NCBI GenBank assembly: GCA_012064415.1
Contig: SSNU01004331.1
Coordinates: 206,135-270,134 of the forward strand
Direction: 5' to 3'
Length of the DNA stretch: 64,000 nucleotides
Source: Gyrodactylus bullatarudis
Taxonomy: Eukaryota > Platyhelminthes > Monogenea > Gyrodactylidea > Gyrodactylidae
Shown here: positions 11,301-23,910 of the stretch, in pieces
Layout: the number at the start of each line of letters is the position of its first letter
Position numbering within the stretch: the stretch's first letter is position 1
Position numbers and translations under genes: made by a program
Notes under the pieces: model-generated
Databases searched by the model: none
Seen by the model: only the letters and a program-made list of their open reading frames with translations
Told to the model about the DNA's origin: nothing

Positions 11301-12878
11301 GATTTGTCGATGCCATGAGTGAATATCACAACAAGTGCTTAATATCCATGAAAGATGCCGTCATTTTCCCCATAGAAATGGACCTTACTGCCAATGCATT
11401 CGCCTATCCGGATGGAAAATTTAATACCGGATACTCTGATGAGTACCAACAGCAACAAGGAGACAATTCTCATACAGATTTCTTCAATCAAGAAGATGAT
11501 GAAGTTGGTTGATTTTCACTTTTTAACGCTAAATACACCTCCTCAAGTATTTTTCCCTCCAAAACTATTGCATGATTGTGTATTATTATTAATATTCTCC
11601 CAAAACTAGTCCCCTTGGAGAGGATTCACTTCCTGTTTTCATTCTCCTGAAAATGGAACTGATTGGATAACTAAAATAAAGTAGAAATTATTCATGGTCT
11701 AATCTGTAGTAGGAAAAACAATAAGGTGCCAACAAAGATCTCAGAATCTCCAACTTGCCTAATAGAATAAAGTTTGACAATTTAAAAATCATATAAAATT
11801 AAACAGTATACGAATTTGACAATTGGAGTTAAATGACAAGCACCAAAAAGCTGAGATATACTGATTGAGTATGCAAAATAATGTTTTGGCGTTTCATTTT
11901 GTATTTCATTACATAACCCCTTTAGAATTTTATTACTACTACTAGGATTTTACTCTCTATGCGTTCTCTTTTTCAACTTATCGTTACCTGATGATGATCT
12001 TGATGATAAATTGAACTATACATTTTTTCACTTAGTTCATCTCTGGTCTAGTGAGTTTGCCTTAATTTCATGCGAGTTTATTCAGATGTACTTTTGCTAT
12101 TCTACTTTGTAAAATTGCTCTCAGAATAGAGGTTGTTCCCTTTTCAGGTGGGGGGGGGGTAACCTTTTCCAGTTCCATATGAACTTTGTGCATTTCAATG
12201 AGCTAAAGTGTTTATCATTTGGAAAATGTGACTTTCTCTAATGTACATGCTTCATATTGAGTACTGTGTCGAGTTTTTAATTTGATTACATCGATCTACG
12301 AACATAGTTTTAGATGAGAGAAATATGAATTTACTTTTTTCTCAGAGAAATGCCTCAATTCAAGACTAAATCCAAATTCTTTAATATTAAATAGCACCCA
12401 TAAATTCCATTTTCTCCAGGAACGAAAGATTAACGCTAACTTGATCAGGAAAAGATCAAAATGTGTAAAGGATCTTACTTTGATTTTACAGCTTGATCTA
12501 GTCGAAAAGTCTTACAGACTATTTAAAAACTTTAAGTACAGTATAGTAGAAAAGTTCATTGAAAATTCTTGGCGTGAATTTAAGAATTTGATTAGGATTT
12601 TTTAACATAATAAATTCTTCGTTCTAGAGAGCAGGCCAGGATGATTGTAGAAATTTGAATTAGCCTATTGTAACTCTCAGTATTTATGATTTATTTTACT
12701 TTTATTCTTCAAGTCTCAAGCATTGGCCAAAGCACCAAAGAGTGACCTCGTTGACATTTTTGGCGACCCAATGCCGGAGTCAGCCTCGAAAGAGTTGGCC
12801 CTTCTCTCCCTTGATGATGGGACAACCTCTAAGCAAATTGTCCCGGGAAATGCTGACATTTTCAATCTCCTCAATTGA
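8329..12878 (+). CDS. PICK1: PICK1, PDZ-BAR trafficking protein
   Basis: Protein interacting with C kinase 1: a PDZ domain binds receptor and kinase tails and a BAR domain binds curved membranes during AMPA-receptor and vesicle trafficking. Exons: 8329-8369, 8400-8640, 8795-8861, 8899-9239, 9523-9615, 9656-9851, 11274-11503, 12714-12878. They total 1374 nt, about 457 residues, close to the vertebrate length near 415. N-terminus MNLGEIYGFEEDKM precedes the PDZ (KDTQNQIGISISGGAPYCPC, LKAGDEITSVNG). The BAR region includes TADALGLSRAIL, MKKYLDVKFEYLSYCLKVKE, EPLYRVETGNYEYRL and CRQEARVRFAAMRKD. Introns 1, 3 and 5 are only 30, 37 and 40 nt. The last exon is less conserved; it has DIF motifs (VDIFGDP, ADIFNLL) that resemble clathrin/AP2-binding tails, which is inference. 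A poly(A) signal lies at 13322-13327. Confidence 0.95.
10400..11228 (-). mobile_element. Decayed Penelope-like retroelement, 3' end with GIY-YIG domain
   Basis: Lies antisense in PICK1 intron 6. One minus-strand frame runs from 11228 to 10626 with a single TAA at 10971-10973. The first part (ASYFHYFDYNKIGYPNRFVD ... DVRRRLVNLIDQHYDNIQLK) resembles the tail of retroelement reverse transcriptases. The second part (NLLIYKFQCDCGASYIGRTV, then RSNDHLKKDTAVTRHIKQ) is a GIY-YIG nuclease-like domain with the Cys-x-Cys zinc motif and YIGRT core. A GIY-YIG domain C-terminal to a reverse transcriptase is the hallmark of Penelope-like elements. The catalytic RT core is absent, so the copy is 5'-truncated. 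About 230 nt of possible 3' UTR may follow to about 10400; that boundary is a guess. Confidence 0.7.
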
Positions 12879-14759
12879 TTGTAATCTCATTAGATGCCAT
12901 ATTATGACATTTTCAATATGCTTTTTTGTGATATTCCTCCCTCTCATCCAATCACCCACAACTACACTCACACTCCTCTATACCTTTGATCTCATTCCTA
13001 TTTTCTTACTTTCCATCCTACAAATTCATTCCATTCGTGACACTACTCAAACTATTCAATGAGTAGTAGCCACCTGTAGGTAGAGCTAGAACTGTGTGCA
13101 CTAGACAAGAATCAAATTTTTAACAATACCGTGTTAATATACTGAAACTACTATTAATAATAATTTAAATTAAATTTATATTTGTAATTATCTGTGAGAT
13201 ATGACCGAGTTATTTTCTGTGCGTGTGTGTGTTGCTTTCTTTTGGTACTCGATACATGATTATTTAATAACTACACTGGATATTTTCAAAGATGTTATAC
13301 ATTTATTTATTATTTATAATCAATAAAGTTTCTCCTTATTCTTCAGGGAGCTGGTCTTTACATGTTAATCATCAAGATATGATCATTCATCAATAGTTTT
13401 TTTTTCAAAATTAAAAAAAAGGTTTTAAAGTTGTGGTATTTCCGTCTAATCTTGGTGTATTTACAATGGCATCTTGACAACCTCAATGTCAAAGTATTTA
13501 TGTTCTCATTAAAAAGGATCATCTCAAAGAATGAAAAAAATAGTAAATTCAATTTCAACTTTAGCTACATGAGCAAGTTTAACCCTCTGGGTACCTTTTA
13601 AATCATTAAATAACAAAACAACTATCGTCCTCCACTGTATTAGCACAACAGATTCAGGTGTTCATCTTATAAATCACATTAGAGACTAATTCCCTCTCCC
13701 CATTGTATCACGTCTCAAGAGTACTACTACTATTACTAAGCATTATTATTATGTTATTGATTATTTTCAAATTCAATTGTGTCTTACAAGGAGAGCTGAC
13801 ATACTACTACTGCTTTTCAAGTGCTGCAGCATTCATCATTTTATTTCCTTCACATATGAAAAAGGAGAAATCTTGACTCTTTATCAGCATTGTTTCATCC
13901 TTTCCCATGAGAATAATACACTTGATGTTCTACTCAAAAGTGAAGAAAATAAATTTTAACTTTAAGAAATAATCTCAAAGATGTTTAGGGAAATCATACA
14001 TATTGTGTATATATCTAAATTATTCCAAGTCAGAAAGCTAGGCCTAAATACGGATATGTCTTGTCTAAATTGAAATATATTTTTAACAATAACAACATAA
14101 CAGGCGTTAATATAAAAACAGAACGAAACACACATTCCTATTCTCAATTATGGAAAAAATAAGATGGAAAGAATTCAATGAATTTTTCATTCATAAATAA
14201 TTTACTCCATTTTAGTGGAGATAATATGACATATTGAAATATATGTGGAGACTTTTTCAAGGTAAAACCATTTCTATAATCTAAACTTTCTAAAATTAAC
14301 TTGGCCAAAAAAGTATATTTTTCAATAATTATGAAGGATGTTGAATGTATGAAGAGGGTAGATCTTATTATGAGAATGAAAGTAGAAATAATGTTAAATA
14401 AATTCCTGTTTTAGATCGTCTCTCTCTCTCTCTTCCCTATACACACTTGAGAAGGAAAGAGACCAGTATTTTTGTGTTTATTTCATCAGTTACTACATAG
14501 TTAGAATGGAAGCATAACATTTACAGTTTATTGGTAATAAATGCATCAGAATTTAGACAGATACATTAGGAGACACAAAAAAACAAGGGACAAATGTATC
14601 ACGCAAATTGTAACAAAAATTCCTCTTCTTTCTCTTGTTTTAATTTTTTTTTCCTGTGAAAAATAACAATCTTGTTTTTGCTGTTTTATTTTTGAAATGT
14701 AAAATAATTAATAAAAACATTATGAATAATATTGCAAGTGAAAAAATTATCAGAAGAAA
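12879..14759. other. Intergenic spacer downstream of PICK1
   Basis: Contains the likely PICK1 3' UTR, with AATAAA at 13322-13327, then AT-rich spacer with a CT microsatellite near 14421-14433. Short open frames here have no recognisable similarity and look random. Confidence 0.6.
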
Positions 14760-14783
14760 CAAAAGAGACTGAGTCCATCTCCT

Positions 14784-14808
14784 ATTGGTCGTGGGGATTT
14801 CGACCAAT
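14784..14808 (+). promoter_or_regulatory. Paired inverted CCAAT boxes, likely rabphilin promoter
   Basis: ATTGGTCG (14784-14791) and CGACCAAT (14801-14808) form a perfect 8-bp inverted repeat around nine bases, placing two CCAAT boxes in opposite orientation. About 190 bp downstream is a good splice donor (ccat/gtgagt at 15001). This fits a promoter plus 5' untranslated exon for the rabphilin-like gene, whose first coding exon lies at 16930. CCAAT pairs are classical NF-Y sites; function here is inferred. Confidence 0.45.
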
Positions 14809-14839
14809 CAGAGTCGCGTAGAGAGATTTTACCTCAATA

Positions 14840-15000
14840 TAGAATATCGAGAACAGAGTCAGGAATCTTGTTGAGTTTGAAGCAAGCCATTCAGAGTAGT
14901 CAGTAATAGTCAGGACTAGTGGAAATTCACATCCTTGATGAAGAAGAAATTTCTCACTTCACACGAAGAAGAACAGAGGAGACCTCTATTTTCATTCCAT
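14840..15000 (+). other. Probable 5' untranslated exon of the rabphilin-like gene
   Basis: GC content is higher than in the flanks. The segment ends at a strong donor (gtgagt at 15001). A short ATG frame begins at 14938 (MKKKFLTSHEEEQRRPL); when joined to the acag acceptor at about 16870 it would reach a stop within three codons, so it would act as an upstream ORF, not a protein N-terminus. The transcription start is not determined. Confidence 0.35.
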
Positions 15001-16929
15001 GTGAGTCTATTACTTTTCTGTCTGCAATTTCAATTCACTATTACAGTATTATTAAATGAGATGTCGAGTTATCGCTGGAAAAATCAGGTTTTAGTACTTA
15101 AATCTTGGTCCATTTAAAGACCGATTTAATTATCCTTTGAAACATAATTGGAAGAGTTTAAATACCGAGAATACTAGGTAGTAAATCCATAATTCTGTTA
15201 TAATAACACATAATATTTGATATCTTTAATTTGTCCAATAAGCAGGTTGAATTTGTAGAATAAAAGAGGAGTCAATCTATACACTCTGATAGTTCTCAAT
15301 GTGTAGTGTACACTTCCAGTATTGAAAATCATTAATTAATTATTGAATTAATATTATTCAAGCTACATTACATTTCATAATGAAATGGATAATATAAATG
15401 AAAGCAACATTCTATCCCCCTTTGACCAATGTAGTCTAAACTCTACATGGGCTATCATCCTCATCCACTGATATCACTGATATTGTCCACAACAACAGAA
15501 ACAGAAATTATTACTCAAATACAAGAGACATTATGTAGATGGGGGATACATTTGTCCCCTCTTTTCATATTTTTTAACCAGTGGCCAAATAAAATTTAAA
15601 TTCTAAAATTCATTACTTAAGTAAGTAAGTGATAAAATGGAAACATTGCATAATGTAATGATAGGAAAAAAGGGAGAACTCAACTCATTTTTGTGTACAT
15701 ATTGTGTATTTGGCTGATATAGATATGGATGTTGTATTATAATATGCCTTACTAAAACTGTATTACAATTACTCAATGCATGTATAGAATATCATTCCAA
15801 TGTATGTGTTTAAAGATATACACTACTCAAATTGTACTCCTAGTAGACACATATTTTTTAGTCTGTAGTTTGAATTTTGCCTCGTTCATTATAATGCATT
15901 TTGTGACATTGTTTTTGTTGTTACAGATTAACAAATTATTCATTATTCTTATCATAGATATAATTTAGAATGTTTCAGTACAAATAGATAAAATAGGGTG
16001 GGGAGGGAGTATGAGTGTGGAAGCATTTTATCTAACAAGAAAAGGATCACTCGAGTTTCTATACCATATTTAGACAAAAAGAAAATTGAGTTTTACTGAA
16101 AAATTGAATTTTCTACGATGACATGAAAGGAGACCAGATTATCTTGAAGACATTGTACTCGAAAGAATGGGGGTTCTATGAATGAATCATACATCAGAAT
16201 CTTGAAAAATTTCACTCAGGTATCAAAAATAGCATTTTTTCGTTTGGGTAAGACAGAAAATTGCGTCCAAACGTGTGTTACAAGATTGAAACGCTTTAGA
16301 AACAGCATAATTCAAATGAAGAGATGATAGTAATCAGGAAAAATAAGATTTGTTCTCATGTTACTGTTTAACTGATAAGGGCTTAGCCCGGAGAAATATT
16401 GCATTTAATCAGTGGAAAAATAGCATTCGATTTTGAATAGCAGACAAATAGCAAAATTATTTCCGCGAGGAAATATCCTTGATGCTCAAGAATGTTAATT
16501 TCATAAATTTCATTGAAAATCTAACAACATATCAAAAATAGCATTTTGGCCGCCCTAATTATTACCAATGAAAAACTTAATCTTGTACAGTTTGCTTATA
16601 ATCTAAATTTAGCGAAAGCAATTTGAGTCTGGCACTCGATAAAATGGGAAACAGGGCTTATAACATTGATGAAATGAAAACACCAATTCTACCTCTCCTT
16701 AGGCGTAAGAGGCCAACTGAGATCATAGTCTTGATTTGCTTATTGAATTGTCTTGTGATAGAGTTTCTACTATTTCGAATAGAACCTGAGAAAGGTATTG
16801 TATAGCTTTTAAGAATAATTGAATAAATAAATAATTACTTCATTTTTAATGTTATGAAATTTACTGACAGATTAACTGACCGGTAAAAACGACTATCGAT
16901 GGACTAATGTCCATTTAAAAAGTGACAAC
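15001..16929. other. Probable first intron of the rabphilin-like gene
   Basis: AT-rich sequence. The motif atcaaaaatagcatttt occurs twice (about 16221 and 16533), and aaaatagcatt a third time near 16416, suggesting a decayed repeat. An open frame at 16647-16805 encodes a hydrophobic stretch (IIVLICLLNCLVIEFLLF) ending near a gtattg donor. Its phase does not match the next rabphilin exon, so I did not include it. Confidence 0.4.
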
Positions 16930-19900
16930 ATGGAGATAATTAATGGCCCTGAGTCGATAGCTCCAATAGACCCGAGTAATTCCATGGATAAAAATGCCTT
17001 CAACTCCTACATATTCCCATCAGATAGCCAGCTCATCTCTAAGGCAAAGTGAGTCCATTTTAATCCCCCCCTCTTTTCCCCTATTTACCAAATAGTATTT
17101 AGTTATCGTCACCATTCACTCTCTTAGCTGATGAGGAGTTATGTCTATTCAAATTAGACAGAAATGAATATTTATTTAATTATCTTTCGTAATCTTCATT
17201 TGACTATTAATACTCTTGCAAGTCTATTCGGGAAACCCCGAAAAATCTTTGAAATGAAATTCTAAACCATTTCCATATGAACTTATATGTGCATTTCAAA
17301 GAGACATAGCTTTGGCATGTCTAGAATCCTATTCTCATTCAAATCAGCCCCAAATTATCAATGAAATTTTACTACGTAATCACTAAACGACGGAATATGT
17401 ATAATTTAATATGAAAAAATCTCGTGAGTTGTTCACCCTACCCTAAGAAGTAGTAGAACTGATTTGGTGATTTGGTAACCTGTCAGTCTCTCGTTGGCTA
17501 GAAATAAATTGAATTTTCAAAAATCTACTGTCTCTTTAATCTTTGATAAAAACTTTTTTCATTTATTTTATTGCCTTTTTTGTGAAGCAACACACACACA
17601 CAGTAAAGTTTAAGTGTTCTCCCCTATTTTACGTATCTTCTTTCTTCTTCTTGCTTGCTTGCTTGACAATTTCTCTTCTTCTTTTTCATCATTTTCCCTC
17701 AACTAAAAACGAAGTGACTAAAAGACATAGACTGGAAAATCAATGTCTTTTCTTTCTACCTCTCTGTGTTGTTCATTCGATCTTTCTCGTTATCTATAAA
17801 AACCAAGAAAAGGATCAAGAAAGAGGAAAATTTAGAGAGATATACGCTAAATCTATCTACCGACATTAAGACTCTTTCTCTCTGTCTCTGTCTCAGTATC
17901 ATACACTCTTGAATTATTCCCTCGAGTTAATCACTTAGCCTTTTACTTTTGTGAGTATAATTTGATAATTGAATGTGAGATAGGGGAAAGGTGTCACAGT
18001 TAATCTATCGTACAATCTTTTCAAAAGAATTTCCAATTATATCTTCTAGATAATCTCCCCATTCTATATTCCTTCCTCTCTTATACTCCATGTTATTAAG
18101 CGGCAGACGATTTCAATTTATTTAATTTGGTCTAATTTGACGGGATTAACTACCAATGCACTGTGGTTGGATTCGACTCCTTGTAACTATTCACGGTGCA
18201 TTGGAAATAAGAAATGTTCAACAATACATTTTGTGTTTCTCTATCAACATGTGAATGATGAATCAATGATGATTATTTCCTGTTATCAGAAGTGGTGAGG
18301 GATGGTCTTCAAAGGCATCTAGACCAGGTCCAAAGCATGGCCTCTCAACAAAGGAAGAGGAAGCCATTCTCAATGTTATAAGACGTAACGAGGAGTTGAC
18401 CCTAAAAGATTCCGAACGAGTCGAGTGAGTCTGGTCATTTTTATTCATCGAGTAGTGAAAACTACTCATTAATTAATATTTTTTTATCACACACGTGATT
18501 ACAGGCTGTTATTTACTGCTCAATAATTTATTTGAAAATGACAAATTCTTAATATTTCTTGTTAATTCTATCATCTACTGTTTTTTATATTTTCTTCCTG
18601 CAAATGATATTCGATACCCTCTTCAAAGAGAGAGGGACAATATATGATACAGGAACAGTTGCAGTTATCTTGCCCACTTATTTCTGGATAAATGATATTG
18701 TTATTTATTCTCTCAAGATGTTCAATTTTAATCAAAGCTCTACAAAAGCTATTTTCTCTATTTTAGTTTTGATTCCTAATGAAAATCAGTGTGTTAATTA
18801 TGAATTTTATTTTTATTTTACTAAAAATAGGGCCCTCTTATCTCGCTACGAAAGGATCAAGAGCTCATATCAACCCGACAGGGTCTCAGCAGTGGCAGAC
18901 CTGAGCCTATGCTCATTGTGCAAGAAGAGCTCTTCAACCCAGATTCAATGTAGAAATTGTTTCATCTTAATCTGTGAAAAGTGTTCTGTACGTAAAACTG
19001 CATCGAGGACAACCTTGGGCTCAAGCTCTTCAGCTCTAGCGAAGGATACATCACCCATATCACTCTCTCCAGATAACTCTAATCAGATATCTCTGCAAAA
19101 TAACGTCAATACTTCTGTCTCCTGGTGGACATTTAAAAACCCCGGTGAGTATGAGTTTGATAAATTGCATTTTGTTTCTTTTCCTTTGTTTTGGATCCCT
19201 GACCTCTGTGTTCGTTCTTTGGATTCTAGTCGTATTCAACTCATGTCCTTATGGAAGTAAAAGAGCTACCCTTGACTTTTTACAAAATCAAATCTAGCTC
19301 CTTTCATGTAATCAGGGGAAAGGTAGGCAATGCAGAGGAAGGATACTCTTTCCCTATTGACTAATAATTTATTCCCTTTTCTACCAACTCTCTCAAGAAG
19401 AATAAAGTCAAATTTGATCAATCTACCTACCAACTAACCTACATTCTCTGAGTATTGTTGCAGTTTCCTCTCGTTCCATCTCCATGTGGGAATATATATG
19501 CTGTATGTAGAGATTTCTCTTTATTTGATTGATTGTATTACTCCAGTTTAGGGCAAGATTTATAGATAATCTCCTCCCCTCTCATTCTCTGTGAATGTGT
19601 CCCTTTGATATTTTCCTAAAGTCTATTGTTTCCCTTACAAAAGGGATTATTTCTCAAATTCCCTCAGACTTGTAAGCTCACCCTCTTGGCTGGATAGCAA
19701 GATGACCAAGATCTGGATCTCTTCCCTCCCCTATGTTAATGATTGATGGTTTTGTTTCTTTCTTTCCCTCTAAACCTTATATATTAACTAAGTTTATATA
19801 AAACTGAATGAAATTCGATTAATTCTTTTTTTTAATTCGAAACACCGACGAACATACCAATGTAAATAACAATATAATAATAGAGAAGAGGACTATCCTT

Positions 19901-22900
19901 TTAATCTGTCATTGTTATTATACTCAATTCAACGATGTAGTCAAAAACTAGTCCTAACCAACTGTAATTCATAGAACATACGCTTCTTTCTATTTATAAT
20001 AGTTATGCATTGCATATTAGTTGTAGATGTCCTCAACAAATACATCAATTGAATTACTATAACTTTACACTACATAACTCTGAGTGATATGCACTTTGGT
20101 GAAACACGATACATTAAAACTTTATTGACAAGTGGATTTGAGACACTTATCCTTTATTCGGTTACAAACATTTTGTTTGATTAAAATCAGTTAAACTATG
20201 GATTTCCATAATCAGGTCGACTGCATTTTCATTCCCTAGTCAAGGTGTGGTGTTAGTAAGGGCAAAATTGAGAAGAACAGAACACGTTCTCTCTTCCAAC
20301 CCTATTAACATCATCTTCATTAACTATGAATAGAGCCTTATAATGTCTTTAAAAATTGTATATTATTAATCCTTTTCTGAAAGGAAAGTTTTATGTCATA
20401 TCCTTCAATTGGAAGATCCAATTTTTAGTGTCAGAATCAAATATTTAAGACAAAGACTATTTCTAGAACGAAAGGAATGGCATGTGAACTAAAGCGATCA
20501 TTTTCCAATGGAAACCTCTCTTTAATATTTTGTAAAAACCCTATGCTACAAATATGAATAAGTATGTGGGGGAGAGGGGTAAGATCTCAAAGAATCTGTT
20601 GAGTGAATTAATTTTTTGGAGCTCTCTACTAATTAAGAATCAAGTGATTGCTAGGAAGAGAGTTCTCGTTAAATACATTCAATTCCCCATCTCTCTCTCT
20701 CTGTATGTGTCCTCTCGGATATACTGGCCTCCTTCAATCAATTTAGTGAAATGCATATTTTGAAAATAATAATAATTATTAAATTATTATACAACTAATG
20801 CATTAATCTCTTCTCCTTGAACGGATAGATTCTCTTCTTCCCTTTGGGGGATGGAAATTTTTTCATCTTAAATTTACATCAGGAGATGCATTGATAGCTC
20901 TTTCATTTTCTTCCCATCTGAATGTCTCTCTCGTTGAAACTTTAACCAGAATCGATAATGCTTACTTCTTTCAAAATGTCAAAAATGTTGAATTATTATT
21001 ATTTCTTCACCTAAAAAAGGTTTCGGTCTCTCCTCAACACATCTTCTTCCCTCGAGTCAGAGGAGATTCTCCCTCAAGAATTACCTCATTCGTGGTCAAA
21101 CTGAAGAAGAACCAGATGAGTTCCACCAGTCCTTCATCATATGCCATGTCTGCAATGAGGAGAGGGAGGTGTGGAAAAAGACTGGCGCCTGGTTCTATAA
21201 TTCACTGCCGCGTAAGATGAACCCCTCATGTCCCAGCAGCCCAATGCCTTCTCGGAGCTTCATCAAGGACCAAAAGGCTTCTAGCACAGACTCTTACAAG
21301 AGAACTACCGCCAGTAGTCCGCATAGGCAGCCTAGTTTCAATGAAGATGGTGACTGGAAGAGAGTTACTAACAAAGAAAGTAATAATTTCTTTCCATAAC
21401 AATTATAATGATTATTATTTAATTAAACCTATTTAAGAACCATCGGAATTGACTTTGAAATCATCGGATGAACCTCAAGGTCGAATTCCAAACCATTCGA
21501 GGGCCCTCCAACTGACACCTGTAACAAAGCCAGAAAATAGGAAACCAGGTAAGTTAACCAAGGATTTCGATTTGCATCTATTTGTAACTATACTAACAGT
21601 TTCCGCTGCCAAAAGAAAATGGATTGTTGAATTATCCTTTGGCTTATTTACGTTTACTTCATAATTAATATCTTTTTCTTGATTTTTCAATGTCTCCTTC
21701 TGACATTTTAGACAAGAGATTGAAATACTACATTGAAATCTATATCCATTTTCTCTTGCTGCTGTTCATTAGCAGAGTCTGCTTGTTTTATTATTTCTTC
21801 TCAGACATAAAATTTATCAATTCAAAGTTCCATAACTGGGATAAGATGACTCTCTCTTCATATTCCAGGAATCATCAAGAACAACCAGACATCAGAGTTC
21901 ATTCCAACGAGAAAGACTTCTCTGAGTAAGCCAATACCCCTTCCTCCGAGCATAACTCAGATGAAAGCCATAAAGCCGAAAGATGAATTGATAGCAGAAA
22001 AATCCCCCGAGGATCTACTAGATATACCCAATGGTAAGTTTACTTACTTGTTGTTATGATTTATTTCCTGGTTTTTCCCGATAACGAGCAGAGAATTGCT
22101 GCATTGCAAGACACCTTTGTAACTCTCACACAAATCCATCGGCAACATTCCCTAAGGATACACTGGGATTGGGGATCCCGAAAAAATAGAATAGAATTTT
22201 CCAATTATCTTCTTTATGCAATCTAAAGATATCTCCATCTATTAAATTATAAAATTACTTATAAGTAGCATTACCATAATTTAATAAACTTTTATGGAAG
22301 CTCCTTTCGGCGCAATTCATTTTAGTCTGCAAGCTGACCCTCATCAAAACGCCATCATTATCAAAATCCATCGGGCTAAAGTAAGTAATTTGAAGCAGTC
22401 TTTTGTTAAAATTTGCACTTTAATTTTCTCTTGTAGAACTTGATGGCTATGGACTCTAACGGACTTTCGGATCCGTACGTGGTTGTTATGGTGAAACCTT
22501 TCTTCAAATTTCGTACAGAAACTATTCCCCAGAACTTAAATCCTGTCTGGAATGAATCTTTCCAGATACCGATTAGTGATATTTACGACAAGTCTGAAAA
22601 ATTACTAAGGTAATCCTTTTATTCATTAAGAGACATTGAATTACCACTTGCTTTAATGAGAAAGGATAGATTTGCATTTTATACGACACCAAAATCAAGA
22701 AACAAAAATAAACTCGATTAGCTTTAGAATTTCGAAAAAAGGTTTGATTATAATTATAATCATTCAGTTGAGTTTTGATAAGGATAAGCAAAAAAAAAAC
22801 TTTTATTATTTTGTTCATCATTAATTAATCAGTAGTAGTAGTCTAATGAATAAAAGTATTGATTATTTTTTGTGAATTTTTGACTGAGTGAGAAATCCAG

Positions 22901-23910
22901 TTCAAGTTCTGGGAATTCATGCTTATACTTTTATTATCTACTATTGTTATGCATAAAAGATAAACGAATGGATTATTTTCCTGTAGGCTGGCCGTTCTTG
23001 ATGAAGACATGTTCGGTTCAGACTGGCTAGGCGAGTATCAAATGACCCTGGAAGATATCCCATATGGTGAGATTACCCATTTCCATGTACCCTTGGCTCC
23101 AAGAAAATTTGTAAGTTGACACTTTTGAGTCTCAATGGCACTCTTGTGGATTTCTTTTTTATTTTAGCAGTTATCTCGAAATGATGAAATTGAACCATCC
23201 AATCGTGGTAGGATACACTTGGCTCTACAATATATGGAGGCTAGCCGTCAGTTACGCGTGGATATTCTTCGCTGTGCTGAGCTTGCCCCAATGGATCCGA
23301 ATGGTCTCTCAGATCCTTTTGTCAAGATGTAAGCTTGTCAAGAAGAAATGTTCTATATTCGTTTATTATACATAATACAGTAAAAGATATAATACTCTTT
23401 TTCCAGATACCTTATGCCGGACAAATATAGAAAGTCGAAACAAAAGACTATGGTTAAGCGTGCCACTTTATTCCCAGAGTACAATGAGGTATGTTATTAG
23501 ATTTTAAAGCGTACTTTTTCGCATATAAAGGTTAACTCCTCTTTTTTCAGACATTTTATTACGATTTGAATATAAGTGAAGCTCTACAGCGTACCTTGGA
23601 GATTACAGTTTGGGATTTTGATCGTGGCCCCACAAACGATTTTATTGGTGGCCTTAACCTAGGTGCCGGGGCCAAGGCGGAGAGAAGAGAAGTTTGGCTT
23701 GCTGTCTTTCGTCCGCCATATCGTAGATTTGAAGCATGGTTCCAGCTTAGCTCTTGGCCTGGCCATTCATATCCCCAGAGGGCGTCTCCAAAGAATCCTT
23801 ACTCTGCTAACCTTAATAATTTGAACAGTAACAATAACTATGATCCTCTGGCATCTGAAGATATTCTACTCATTCATCAGGGCGGAATAACGCCAGGAAT
23901 CAAGAACTAG
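16930..23910 (+). CDS. Rabphilin-3A-like Rab effector with two C2 domains
   Basis: A Rab3/Rab27 effector of regulated exocytosis that binds GTP-Rab through an N-terminal helix plus zinc finger and binds Ca2+/phospholipid through tandem C2 domains. Exons: 16930-17048, 18290-18424, 18831-19144 (end uncertain), about 21061-21379, 21438-21548, 21869-22033, 22301-22380, 22437-22609, 22987-23110, 23168-23328, 23407-23488, 23551-23910. N-terminus: FPSDSQLISKAKSGEGWSS and STKEEEAILNVIRRNEEL match rabphilin. Zinc ligands: CSLC, CRNC, CEKC, then CHVC followed by KKTGAWFY. C2A has MDSNGLSDPYV and LDEDMFGSD; C2B has MDPNGLSDPFV and WDFDRGPTND, so all five Ca2+-binding aspartates are present in each. The junction between 19144 and 21061 does not keep frame with simple GT-AG sites, so an exon may be missing there. 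A poly(A) signal lies at 24327-24332. Confidence 0.9.
17049..18289 (+). other. Rabphilin-like gene intron containing a hairpin
   Basis: An intron of 1241 nt from gtgagt to atcag. It carries a CA run near 17590 and a 52-nt stem-loop at 18153-18204. No additional exon is visible. Confidence 0.6.
18153..18204 (+). other. Strong 52-nt stem-loop in rabphilin intron
   Basis: CCAATGCACTGTG pairs with CACGGTGCATTGG over 13 positions (one G-U), and the inner segments GTT/AAC and GGA/TCC can pair around a TTCGAC loop. It sits about 85 nt upstream of the next exon. It is short for a miRNA precursor and matches no miRNA I recognise, so a small palindromic element is equally possible. Confidence 0.35.
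19145..21060 (+). other. Rabphilin-like gene intron, splice phase unresolved
   Basis: A 1.9-kb stretch between two clear zinc-finger exons. The upstream exon ends CCC G/gtgagt (phase 1) or GA/gtatga (phase 2). The downstream reading frame, AGG AGA TTC, needs phase 0 at tcag/AGG or phase 2 at cgag/T CAG. The GA/gtatga to cgag/T pairing keeps frame but uses weaker sites. A small unseen exon is possible. Confidence 0.5.

Noticed and set aside
16623..16805. Frame with a hydrophobic, membrane-like segment before rabphilin
   Set aside because: Its donor is phase 1, but the next exon has an in-frame stop in that phase. Rabphilin is not a membrane-spanning protein.
18559..18830. N-terminal extension of the open frame preceding the rabphilin zinc-finger exon
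   Set aside because: It is intron read-through: the ctaaaaatag acceptor at 18830 and phase match to the previous exon place the exon start at 18831.
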